Source: Streptomyces ficellus (GTDB taxonomy: Bacteria > Actinomycetota > Actinomycetes > Streptomycetales > Streptomycetaceae). From it: DNA of 64,000 nt. Positions 27,148 through 35,355 of the stretch are shown piece after piece. Both the position numbers and the translations under genes were made by a program. Under the pieces are notes generated by a model. The model did no database searches. It was not told the origin of the DNA and saw only the letters and a list, made by a program, of their open reading frames with translations. The stretch covers positions 6,262,001-6,326,000 of the forward strand of contig NZ_CP034279.1 in the NCBI RefSeq assembly GCF_009739905.1. Reading direction: 5' to 3'. Every line of letters begins with the position of its first letter. Within the stretch, counting starts at the first letter, position 1.

Positions 27148-29346
27148 ATGACAGTGACGACCACGGCACGCGCGGAACGGCTGCACCAGGCCGAGGCCGC
27201 GGCGGAGCGGTATCGCCGGACGAGTACCGAACGCCATGACGTCGAGCGGCGGATGGACGCGGGGGTACGGTTTCCTGACTCCGCGGAGGCGATCGCCGTG
27301 CGCGCCGCACGGTTGCTCGACAACCAGGCGGTACCCGCCGCGGCCGCGGTGGACAGCATTCGTGAGGAACGGCTCTCCGCCCCCGCCGCGTACGAACGCA
27401 TCCTCGGCCTGTCGAAGGAACTGCAGGCATGGAGCTTCCTGCCGCGCGGTGCCCGCGCCGCGCGCACCGTCGCCAGGATCCTCACCCGGGACAACGGCCG
27501 GGAGCTGCCGATCGGGACCGGCTTCCTCGTCTCGCCCCGCCTGCTGATGACCAACCATCACGTCCTGCCCGACGCGGCGTCGGCGCGGGAGTGCCTGCTG
27601 GAGTTCGACGCCCAGGTCACCATCGACAACACCCCCGGCGCGTCCATCCGGCTCGAGTTCGACCCCGACGCGTTCTTCGTCGCGGACGAGCGGCTCGACT
27701 TCGCCCTGGTGCTGGTGCGGCCCGACGGTGACGGCCGGCCTCCGGGCGACGTGTTCGGGTGGAACAGACTCAGCGCCCAGCTCGGGAAACTGGTCATCGG
27801 CGAACCGGTCAACGTCATCGGCCACCCCATGGGCCGGCTCAAGGAGATCGCCGTACGCGACAACGCGCTCCAGGTACGCCTGGACGACTTCCTGCACTAC
27901 CTGACCGACACCGAGCCGGGAAACAGCGGCTCACCGGTCTACAACGACCAGTGGGAGGTCGTGGCCCTGCACCACAGCGGGGTCCCCGACAAGGACGACG
28001 AGGGCCGTACGCTGCGCAAGGACGGCAAGGTGTGGGAGCCCGGCGACGGGGACGACGCGGTCGCCTGGGTGGCGAACGAGGGCGTACGCATCAGCGTCAT
28101 CCTCCGGCACCTCGCCGGGTTGCGGCTCGACCCGGCGCGGCGCGCCCTGCTGGCCGGGATGGGCCCGGACTCCGGCCTCCAGGACACGGGCGCGGCACCG
28201 CAGTCGGCCGGACGGCCCGCCGCGGACGGCAGCCTCGCGGGCGTCACCTTCGCGGACGGCAGCCGGATGGACGGCACCTCTGCGGGCGTCACCCTCGTGG
28301 ACGGCGCCCCCGCGGACGGCACCCTGAGGGACGGCGCCCCCGCGGACCGCACCCTGAGGGACGGCGCCCCCGCGGACCGCACCTCCGCCACCGCCACCGC
28401 CACGCGCCGTACCGCACGCGAGGCCTCCGCCGAACGCGTCGGGCTCCGCCCCCGCGCGACCGCCACCGGCGCGAACCGGCACCTCGTCCTCCTGCACGGC
28501 AGGAGCCAGCAGGACAAGGACACCGAGAAGCTCCGCCGGGACTGGTGTGCCGGACTCAACCACGGGCTCACCCGCGCCGGCATGGCCCCCGTCGACCCGG
28601 CGGACGCCTGGTTCCCGTTCTACGGCGACACCCTGGTGGGCGCCCTCCGGCGCGACGAGTCCGTACCCCGCCCGTTCGCCGGGATGACGGCGAGCCCGGT
28701 GGCCGAGGCCTGTGCGCCCGACGGCCCGGCCCGGGGCACGTACGAGCAGCTCATCGCCGAGGCGGCGGCGAACGCCCACATGCCCCCCAACGGCGATGCG
28801 GCCGACGAGCGGTTCGGCGCCTCGCTGGTGGGCAAGCTCCAGCGGCAACTGAGCTGGATCGCCGCCAAGACCGACCTCGACGAGTGGTTCATCGCCACCG
28901 TCCTGCGTGACGTCGCCGCCTACCTCGACGACCCGGACGCCCGCAACGCCGTCCTGGACGCCGTGCTCGCGACGATGCCCACGTCCGGTGACCTCGTCCT
29001 GGTCACCCACAGTCTCGGCACCGTCGTCGGCATGGACCTCATGACCAGGCTCGGGCCGGAGGTCCGCGTCGCCCTCCTCGTCACCGCCGGCAGCCCCCTC
29101 GGCCTGGACACCGTCCAGCGCCGGCTGCTCCTCGGCGGCCCCGAGCGCCCCGAGGGCGAGTTCCGCTGGGTCAACGCCTGGTGCCCGACCGACGCCGTGG
29201 CCATCGGCTGCCCCCTCGGCGACACCTGGAAGGGCGAACTGACCGACCTGGCCGTCGCCAACTCCCGCGACCGGGCGCACGACATCGACGAATATCTCAC
29301 CCACCCAGAAGTCGCCGCCGAGATCGGGCAACTCGTCGGCGCGTGA
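27148..29346 (+). CDS. Trypsin-like protease fused to an alpha/beta hydrolase
   Basis: 732 aa. Residues 1-110 are mainly helical and charged, a likely adaptor. Residues 115-330 are a trypsin-like domain with the triad H138 (TNHHVL), D184 (LDFALV) and S262 (GNSGSPV). A linker (345-435) is made of near-identical units on the pattern DGxxADRTLR. Residues 445-732 form an alpha/beta hydrolase with LLHGR, S622 in THSLGT, D682 and H711. There is no signal peptide, so it acts in the cytoplasm. The stop is ten bases before the next start, whose GAGGAG overlaps the stop region, so the two are coupled. Two hydrolase activities in one chain beside a nuclease suggest a conflict-type effector; this is inference. 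Confidence 0.85.
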   Translation: MTVTTTARAERLHQAEAAAERYRRTSTERHDVERRMDAGVRFPDSAEAIAVRAARLLDNQAVPAAAAVDSIREERLSAPAAYERILGLSKELQAWSFLPRGARAARTVARILTRDNGRELPIGTGFLVSPRLLMTNHHVLPDAASARECLLEFDAQVTIDNTPGASIRLEFDPDAFFVADERLDFALVLVRPDGDGRPPGDVFGWNRLSAQLGKLVIGEPVNVIGHPMGRLKEIAVRDNALQVRLDDFLHYLTDTEPGNSGSPVYNDQWEVVALHHSGVPDKDDEGRTLRKDGKVWEPGDGDDAVAWVANEGVRISVILRHLAGLRLDPARRALLAGMGPDSGLQDTGAAPQSAGRPAADGSLAGVTFADGSRMDGTSAGVTLVDGAPADGTLRDGAPADRTLRDGAPADRTSATATATRRTAREASAERVGLRPRATATGANRHLVLLHGRSQQDKDTEKLRRDWCAGLNHGLTRAGMAPVDPADAWFPFYGDTLVGALRRDESVPRPFAGMTASPVAEACAPDGPARGTYEQLIAEAAANAHMPPNGDAADERFGASLVGKLQRQLSWIAAKTDLDEWFIATVLRDVAAYLDDPDARNAVLDAVLATMPTSGDLVLVTHSLGTVVGMDLMTRLGPEVRVALLVTAGSPLGLDTVQRRLLLGGPERPEGEFRWVNAWCPTDAVAIGCPLGDTWKGELTDLAVANSRDRAHDIDEYLTHPEVAAEIGQLVGA
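28215..28390 (+). repeat. Tandem in-frame repeats in the linker of the fusion protease
   Basis: Unit of about 30 bp containing GACGGCGCCCCCGCGGAC, with two adjacent near-identical copies at about 28328-28385 and more diverged copies upstream. All are in frame and encode the flexible linker. Copy number may vary between strains. Confidence 0.7.
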
Positions 29347-29356
29347 GGAGCCCGCC

Positions 29357-31240
29357 ATGGCTGCCAACAACCGCGCGTCCGCGAAATCGAGCCCCGCGTC
29401 CGGGGCCGGCGGACAGGAAAGACTGATCAGCGACCTCAAGCAATACATCCGCACCCAGGGATCGGGATACCTCAGCGACCCGAACGTCTCCTCCATCGGC
29501 ATCGGGTACAAGGAGAGGAACGGGCAGCGGAGCAAGGAACTGGTCCTCCAGTTCACGGTCGACCGGAAAGTCCGGCCGGAGGCCATGGAAGGCCTTCGGA
29601 CCACACACATACCCGAGGTCATCGACATCGGCGACGGCGTCGAAATACCGACCGACGTCATCCAGCGCTCGTACAAGCCGCACTTCCTCGTGGTCGCCGA
29701 GGGCGAGACACCGGAGCGGCAGAAGCGCGTCGTCCCGGTCCGTCCCGGCGTGAGCGTCGGCAACGTCAAGGTCTCGGCCGGGACCTTCGGGTGCGTCGTC
29801 TTCGACCGGAACGACGGAACCCCCTCGCTGCTGAGCAACTGGCACGTGCTGAACGGCCGCCAGGGCGAACTCGGCGACACCGTCGTACAGCCCGGCAAGG
29901 CGGACGACAGCCGCCTCGCGCTGAACCGGCTCGGCGCACTCAAACGCGCCCACCTGGGGCGCCTCGGGGACTGCGCCGTGTCCACCATCACCGACCGCGA
30001 GTTCGCCACGGACATCCTCGGCCTCGACATCACACCGGCGCACCTGGGCGAGCCGCAGATCGACGACAAGGTCGTCAAGAGCGGCCGCACCACCGGCGTG
30101 ACACACGGCATGGTGACGCGTCCGTTCGCCAAGGTCAGCATCAACTACGGTGCCCCCGTCGGCGTGCGGGAGATCGAGTGCTTCGAGATCGGCCCCGACC
30201 CGAAGCACCCGGCCGACAGCAACGAGATCAGCCTCCCCGGCGACTCCGGCTCGGTATGGATGTTCACCACACGCTCCGGCAGGCCCACGGACGTACTCGC
30301 CGGCCTGCACTTCGGCGGTGAGTCGGACGAGGACCCGGAGGAGCGCGCTCTGGCGTGCCTGCCGCAGGCGGTGTTCGACGAGCTGAAGATCACCCTCACC
30401 CGGCCCGACCCGGAGTCGCTGGAGGCCGTGACCGGCTACGACCCCGGCTTCCTCGCCGTACCGGTCGGCACACCGCGGCTGAACGCCTCGATCAAGGAGG
30501 ACGCCGTCCGGCTCGACGGCTCCGAGGTCGTCCCGTACACGCACTTCTCGCTGGCCATGAGCGCCTCGCGGAGATTCGCCCGCTGGGTGGCCTGGAACAT
30601 CGACGGAGCCCTGCTCAAGAAGCTCGACCGGAACGGCATCGAATTCGTCAAGGACCCGCGCCTTCCCGACGCCGTCCAGGTCAGCAACGAGCTGTACAAG
30701 GGCCGGAACAACCGGCTCGACCGAGGGCACATCGCCCGCCGCGCCGACGTGGTGTGGGGAACACTGACCGAGGCCGCGAGGGCCAACAGGGACTCGTTCC
30801 ACTACACCAACATCACCCCGCAGATGGACGACTTCAACCAGAGCTCGCGCAACGGTCTCTGGGGGAGCCTCGAGGACGCGGTCTTCGAGGACGTCCGCGT
30901 CGACGAACTGAAGGTGAGCGTCTTCGGCGGACCGGTCTTCCACGAGGACGACCGCGTCTTCCGCGGAGTCATGCTCCCCCGGGAGTTCTGGAAGGTGATC
31001 GTCTACTGCGAGGACGGCGCGCTCAAGTGCAAGGCGTTCCTGCTCACACAGAACCTGGACGTGAGCGAGGCCCTCGAGCTCGACGAGTTCCGGGTCTTCC
31101 AGGTCAAGCTGTCGGAGGTCCAGAAGCGCACCGGCCTGCGCTTCCCCACCGCCATGAAGAACGCGGACACGCTGGTGGTCCCGGAGTCCGCGGAGGACCG
31201 GGCACCACTGGAGCGCCGGTCGGACATCGACTGGAGCTGA
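29357..31240 (+). CDS. Serine protease fused to a DNA/RNA non-specific endonuclease
   Basis: 627 aa. Residues 1-130 hold a small domain (SSIGIGYKERNGQRSKELVL) that precedes many bacterial trypsin-fold proteins. Residues 140-330 are a serine-protease domain with H163 (SNWHVL), D205 (GDCAVS) and S297 (GDSGSV). Residues 395-610 are a NUC-type endonuclease with DRGH (catalytic H458), N485 (TNITPQ) and the metal-ligand N494. No signal peptide is seen, so the nuclease would face the host chromosome unless restrained; the fused protease may act as switch. It starts at the ATG at 29357 (GAGGAG seven bases upstream), coupled to the preceding gene. Confidence 0.87.
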   Translation: MAANNRASAKSSPASGAGGQERLISDLKQYIRTQGSGYLSDPNVSSIGIGYKERNGQRSKELVLQFTVDRKVRPEAMEGLRTTHIPEVIDIGDGVEIPTDVIQRSYKPHFLVVAEGETPERQKRVVPVRPGVSVGNVKVSAGTFGCVVFDRNDGTPSLLSNWHVLNGRQGELGDTVVQPGKADDSRLALNRLGALKRAHLGRLGDCAVSTITDREFATDILGLDITPAHLGEPQIDDKVVKSGRTTGVTHGMVTRPFAKVSINYGAPVGVREIECFEIGPDPKHPADSNEISLPGDSGSVWMFTTRSGRPTDVLAGLHFGGESDEDPEERALACLPQAVFDELKITLTRPDPESLEAVTGYDPGFLAVPVGTPRLNASIKEDAVRLDGSEVVPYTHFSLAMSASRRFARWVAWNIDGALLKKLDRNGIEFVKDPRLPDAVQVSNELYKGRNNRLDRGHIARRADVVWGTLTEAARANRDSFHYTNITPQMDDFNQSSRNGLWGSLEDAVFEDVRVDELKVSVFGGPVFHEDDRVFRGVMLPREFWKVIVYCEDGALKCKAFLLTQNLDVSEALELDEFRVFQVKLSEVQKRTGLRFPTAMKNADTLVVPESAEDRAPLERRSDIDWS

Positions 31241-31280
31241 CAGCCACCACGGGCGAGACCCATTCCTGAGACCCCTCACC

Positions 31281-32372
31281 ATGTTCGCGAACTGGACGCT
31301 CCGGGAGCGCCAGAGGCCCGACGCTCACGAGAAGGGCCTCTGGGAGCTTCGCGAGGACCTCACCTCCCGCATCAGCGAACTCGAGGCGCTGCTCCGGACG
31401 AAGACGGCCGCGGAGGACACCCCGGCGGAGACGCGAGCGCTGGCCGACCAGGCCTTCAAGGAACTGGAGGAAGCCCGGACCACGCTCCGCCACGACCACC
31501 GCCGGCGCCTCCCCGCCGCGCATCTCGCCGTCGCGCAGACGCGCTTCGACATGGCGCACACCCTCATGCTGAGGCTCTCCTCGCTGGACGAGGTCACCGC
31601 GATGATGCCGGGCCTGGTGGCCTTCGTCCGGGAGCACCTGCCCGTCAACGACGAACGGAGGATCCAGGTCGAGGAGATCGCCCTGGCCGTCCGGAGCGGC
31701 ACCGCCCTGGAGGGGACACAGCGGCAGGTCGTCGTCGACGCGGTCGCCGCCGCCCGGCAGACCCACCTCCGGGAGCACCTCCGGGTCCGGAACTTCACCT
31801 GCGTCGTCTACGGGATGGCCGTCGCGCTGTCCGTCATCGTCGTCCTGCTGGGTATCTTCGGCGCGATGGCACCGGAGACGGTGCCCCTGTGCTTCCACCC
31901 CGAGAAGATCGGCGTCGTCTGTCCCACGGCCAGCGACACGTCCGCCCTGAGCACGGCGCCCGACGGCGACGTGGACGACCTGTACGCGATGGTCGCCTCG
32001 CGGTGGGACTACCCCGTCGTCATGTTCACCGGGATCGTGGCCGCCGCCGTGGCGGCCGCCACCTCCTTGCGACGCATCAGGGGCACCTCCACCCCCTACA
32101 ACGTCCCCGTGGCCCTGGCCCTGCTCAAGCTCCCCACCGGCGCCCTGACCGCCGTGCTCGGGCTGCTGCTGATGCGCGGCGAGTTCGTCCCCGGCCTCCA
32201 GGCCCTCGACTCATCGGCCCAGATCGTCGCCTGGGCCGTCATCTTCGGTTACGCGCAGCAGTTGTTCACCAAGCTCGTCGACAACCAGGCGCAGACCGTC
32301 CTGGACTCCGTCGGCGGACCGAACAACACCCCCGCCAAACCGGCCCGCGACCCCCAGACCCCGGCCGCTTGA
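31281..32372 (+). CDS. Four-helix membrane protein with a cytoplasmic coiled region
   Basis: 363 aa. Residues 1-165 are charged helices (ELEALLRTKTAAEDTP, KELEEARTTLRHDHRRRL), probably a coiled-coil cytoplasmic part. Four hydrophobic helices follow: about 172-196, 246-265, 278-301 and 312-335. The last contains WAVIFGYAQQLFTKLVDNQA, a segment I believe recurs in a Streptomyces membrane-protein family but cannot name. The extracellular loop between helices 1 and 2 has two cysteines. It follows the protease-nuclease gene by 40 bp with a poor ribosome-binding site, so co-transcription is likely but not proven. A role as sensor or pore of the module is speculation. Confidence 0.75.
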   Translation: MFANWTLRERQRPDAHEKGLWELREDLTSRISELEALLRTKTAAEDTPAETRALADQAFKELEEARTTLRHDHRRRLPAAHLAVAQTRFDMAHTLMLRLSSLDEVTAMMPGLVAFVREHLPVNDERRIQVEEIALAVRSGTALEGTQRQVVVDAVAAARQTHLREHLRVRNFTCVVYGMAVALSVIVVLLGIFGAMAPETVPLCFHPEKIGVVCPTASDTSALSTAPDGDVDDLYAMVASRWDYPVVMFTGIVAAAVAAATSLRRIRGTSTPYNVPVALALLKLPTGALTAVLGLLLMRGEFVPGLQALDSSAQIVAWAVIFGYAQQLFTKLVDNQAQTVLDSVGGPNNTPAKPARDPQTPAA

Positions 32373-32419
32373 CGGGGCCGATCGGTGTGACGTCCTGGGG
32401 GCGCGGTGGTGACCGCTCG

Positions 32420-33097
32420 TCACTCCCAGAGGACCACCTGCACGGTCAGGGCATCGGGGATGTCGGAGAGGGCGGGGGGTGAGGTGATCGAGAACGCTCC
32501 GACCCCGCCCGACGACGTGGCGAAGCAGTACGTGCCCTCCCGGTAGGCACTGATGGCGGGCGGGGCGCCGGGCAGCGGGGGCAGCGAGGCCTCGCAGGTC
32601 GGGGCGTCGAGGGCGTCCAGGTCCCTGCCCGTCTCCGCGGCACGCCCGCTCATCACCAGGACGGCCGGAGTCGTGCTGTAGTCGCCCCGCAGGTCGTCGT
32701 CCACTCCCGCCAGCCTGCCCGGCCCTTTGCCGTCCAGTTCGGCACCGACGTCCGAGGGGACATTGAGGCTCAGGGGAAGGGTGACGGGGCCTCGCCACCG
32801 TGGCGCCGGCCCGGCGCGGTCCGCGTCGGACGGAGCCCGGGCCGGTGGCGGGGAGGGTGTGGACGAGGTCTGCTGCGGTGGTGGAGTGGGTGCGGGCGGG
32901 GAGCTGTGGACGGACGGCTGGGCGCGGGAGTCGTCGTCCTGTTTCCTCTCCATCCAGTTGACGCCCTGCACCACGGCGGCGGCGAGGGCGCCGATCGCCG
33001 TGATGAGCGCGGCGATGATGACCGCCGGGTGTTCGGACCACGCGCGCCTCCACGCACCCGGCCGCCTTGCCGCTCCACCCTCCGGACTGTCGGCCAT
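32420..33097 (-). CDS. One-helix membrane protein with proline-rich linker
   Basis: 225 aa from the ATG at 33097 (GAGGAG close upstream). A basic N-terminus (about 20 residues, RRPGAWRRAW) is followed by one helix (about 24-45, VIIAALITAIGALAAAVV), a Pro/Ser/Thr-rich spacer (55-90) and a globular extracytoplasmic domain with two cysteines about 30 residues apart (CEASLPPLPGAPP, then TYCFATSS), which may form a disulphide. The family is not recognised. It lies 28 bp after the zinc-peptidase gene on the same strand, presumably in one operon with it, and converges on the membrane protein of the protease module. Confidence 0.75.
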   Translation of the reverse strand: MADSPEGGAARRPGAWRRAWSEHPAVIIAALITAIGALAAAVVQGVNWMERKQDDDSRAQPSVHSSPPAPTPPPQQTSSTPSPPPARAPSDADRAGPAPRWRGPVTLPLSLNVPSDVGAELDGKGPGRLAGVDDDLRGDYSTTPAVLVMSGRAAETGRDLDALDAPTCEASLPPLPGAPPAISAYREGTYCFATSSGGVGAFSITSPPALSDIPDALTVQVVLWE

Positions 33098-33125
33098 GAG
33101 CTCCTCGGATCGTCGTGTCGGGGTG

Positions 33126-33983
33126 TCAGCGCGGCAGGCAGGCGTCGACGCCACCACTGCCGCCGTTGCTGAACGCCGTGGTGCGCTGAGCCGCATCGCC
33201 GTGGTCCTCTGAGCGGGTCCAGGGCGTCTCGTCGGCGAGTGCGGTCAGCGCCTGCGCCAGCTCCTCCCCGTCCCCCTCCTCGAACACCAGGTCGTCGGAC
33301 CCGAAGAGGGTGGCTCCCGCCAGGCAGTCCGCCTGCAACTCGGCCGCGACCGCCCGGAGCCCGGAGACCCGGCGCTGTACGGCGTGGGCCCACTCATGGG
33401 CGACCACGAGGTAGACCCACGAGTCCCCTTGCGCGTGTCCGTCGCGCATCAGCGTGACGTCCCAGGCGATGAAGTCGCCCGGGGGGCAGTAGAAGGCGTT
33501 GCCCGGGGCGGCGGCCTCGTCACCGCAGCGGGGCGCTTCGGGGGAGCCGGCCACGTACGCTCCGAAGACGTGCGGTGACTGGTACGTCCCGGTGAAGTGG
33601 TCATCCCAGTGCGAGCTCCAGAAGGCGTCCACGACCGCCACGGCGTCCGCGGTCTCGGCGGCCCAGTCTTCATCGGGGCCAGGTCCGCCCGTGTCGCCAC
33701 CGGTATCGGCCGGCGGCTCGAACGGGGTGCTGTCCCCGGGCTCGTCCTCGTCCTCGTCCGACGGCTCTTCCTCGTCCGACGGCCCTTCCTCGTCCGTCCC
33801 GTCCTGGTCGCCCGTCCCGTCCTGGTCGTCCGTCCCGCCCTCGTCCACCGACACGTCCTCCCGGTCCGCCCCGGCCCCGGCGCCCTGGGTCTGCCCGTCC
33901 GGGTACGAACCCGGAGCAGAGCAACCCGTGACGACGAGGACCGCGATGCCGCCGGCGATCAACCACTTCCGAAACTCGACCAC
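33126..33983 (-). CDS. Lipoprotein neutral zinc metallopeptidase (YpfJ type)
   Basis: 285 aa from the GTG at 33983 (GGGGGGAAG upstream). Lipobox VTGC after a hydrophobic start marks a lipoprotein. Residues 30-100 are an extremely acidic linker (runs of DQDGTGD, DEEGPSDEEEP). The catalytic domain has HEWAH (H196, E197, H200) and, further on, ELQADCLAG with the third ligand, the pattern of the neutral zinc metallopeptidase family. The domain is somewhat short and its physiological substrate is unknown. It is extracytoplasmic and first in a two-gene minus-strand unit. Confidence 0.9.
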   Translation of the reverse strand: MVEFRKWLIAGGIAVLVVTGCSAPGSYPDGQTQGAGAGADREDVSVDEGGTDDQDGTGDQDGTDEEGPSDEEEPSDEDEDEPGDSTPFEPPADTGGDTGGPGPDEDWAAETADAVAVVDAFWSSHWDDHFTGTYQSPHVFGAYVAGSPEAPRCGDEAAAPGNAFYCPPGDFIAWDVTLMRDGHAQGDSWVYLVVAHEWAHAVQRRVSGLRAVAAELQADCLAGATLFGSDDLVFEEGDGEELAQALTALADETPWTRSEDHGDAAQRTTAFSNGGSGGVDACLPR

Positions 33984-34500
33984 AGGACTTCCCCCCTCGT
34001 TCCAACGCGACTCGGCGTGAGCTCTCGGGGCCCGGCGGTCGCAGCCGGCGACGGCAGCGTGGGGGGACCGTCTCCACCGTGATGGTAGGCCTTGATCTGG
34101 TTGAGGCGATATGGCCAGAAAGCGACCACCATCGGTACGGTGAAGGGCGTATGAGCTGGTACGACACCCAGGAGCGGGGATCGAGCTGCTCGACGAAATG
34201 TGGCGTATTGGTGGCCGCGTGGGAGATGGGCGACCTCCCGGCGGCGATCGCGCCCATGGGGCACCGTCCCGGTGGCTCGAACCGTCGGCGATCACCCGCG
34301 GTTACTATGCTCACTTCATGCCGGAGGCCGGCGGCAAGGGGCGCGGCGTCATCGACGGTCTACGGGGGGAGCGGGGAGTCCGGCCCGCCGGCCGAACTCC
34401 CCAAGTTCCCCTCAGCGTCGTCGACCGGCGATTCCCGCCGCTACGCCCCGCAGAAGTCGTCCGTGGATGGCAAGGCTGAAGAGATGGGTGGCCTGGGAAA
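33984..34500. other. 517-bp gap containing an integrase remnant
   Basis: No intact gene. The only recognisable part is the integrase tail at 34198-34479. The left 200 bp appear empty apart from the promoter side of the zinc-peptidase gene. Confidence 0.5.
34198..34479 (+). pseudogene. Remnant of a tyrosine recombinase (integrase) C-terminus
   Basis: One frame gives SAITRGYYAHFMPEAGGKG followed by GVIDGLRGERG. This is the pattern around the catalytic tyrosine at the C-terminus of many actinobacterial phage-type integrases (YAHxMPEAG...). The preceding MGHR of such proteins is found in a different frame just upstream (around 34255), and the usual end (NSPSSPQ) in a third. No catalytic Arg-His boxes are present. 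It is a decayed integrase 3' end rather than a gene. Confidence 0.55.
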
Positions 34501-35355
34501 GTGTTGGAAGAGGTCGTAGCGACCCGCTATGTCACGCCCTTGCGTGAGGGCGGCTCACTCCCCGGGATCGTCGAGGCCGACGATCTTGGTACGTACGTCA
34601 TGAAGTTCACCGGCGCCGGGCAGGGCCGCAAGACGCTCGTCGCCGAGGTGATCTGCGGGCAGCTGGCCCGTCGGCTCGGCCTGCGGGTGCCCGAGCTCGT
34701 CACCATCCAGCTGGATCCGGTCATCGGGCTCGGCGAGCCCGACCAGGAGGTGCAGGAGCTGCTGAAGGCGAGCGGCGGGCTGAACCTCGGCATGGACTAC
34801 CTTCCCGGCTCGATCGGGTTCGACCCGCTCGCGTACGCGATGGACTCCGAGGAGGCGGGCCGCGTCGTCTGGTTCGACGCGGTGATCAACAACGTCGACC
34901 GCTCCTGGCGCAACCCCAACATGCTGGTCTGGCACGGCGAACCGTGGCTGATCGACCACGGTGCCACCATGATCTGGCACCACAACTGGCCCGGCGTCCA
35001 GGCCTCCACGGCCAAACCCTACGACGCCTCCGACCACGTCCTCGCCTCCTTCCGGCCCGACGTCCGCGCCGCGGCGGCGGACCTCGCGCCGCTGGTCACC
35101 GAGGACCTGCTGACCGAGGTGGCCGCCGACGTGCCCGACGAGTGGCTGGTCGACGAGCCCGGCTTCGACTCGGCCGACGCGCTGCGCCGCGCCTACGTGG
35201 ACGCGCTGCTGCCGCGCGCCGCGACCGTCCACGAGCGGATCACCCTCGGGGAACGCACCGAGCAGGCGCCCTCCCGGGCCCCCGGGTGGCTCACCGACCA
35301 CCTGGCGCCCTGGCCGCACGCCACCAAGCACGACGCGAAGGACGGCAGCGAGTGA
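34501..35355 (+). CDS. HipA-like kinase family protein
   Basis: 284 aa. A compact HipA-type kinase: ATP-binding lysine K35 (YVMKFTG), catalytic loop with D133 (NNVDRSWRNPN), and the metal-binding D152 (WLIDHG). It lacks the N-terminal HipA subdomain and has no adjacent HipB-like regulator, unlike a classical hipBA pair. Instead it is followed, with a GTGA overlap, by a DUF3037 gene, a combination seen in other bacteria. The substrate is unknown. The GTG at 34501 has a weak ribosome-binding site. Confidence 0.88.
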   Translation: MLEEVVATRYVTPLREGGSLPGIVEADDLGTYVMKFTGAGQGRKTLVAEVICGQLARRLGLRVPELVTIQLDPVIGLGEPDQEVQELLKASGGLNLGMDYLPGSIGFDPLAYAMDSEEAGRVVWFDAVINNVDRSWRNPNMLVWHGEPWLIDHGATMIWHHNWPGVQASTAKPYDASDHVLASFRPDVRAAAADLAPLVTEDLLTEVAADVPDEWLVDEPGFDSADALRRAYVDALLPRAATVHERITLGERTEQAPSRAPGWLTDHLAPWPHATKHDAKDGSE

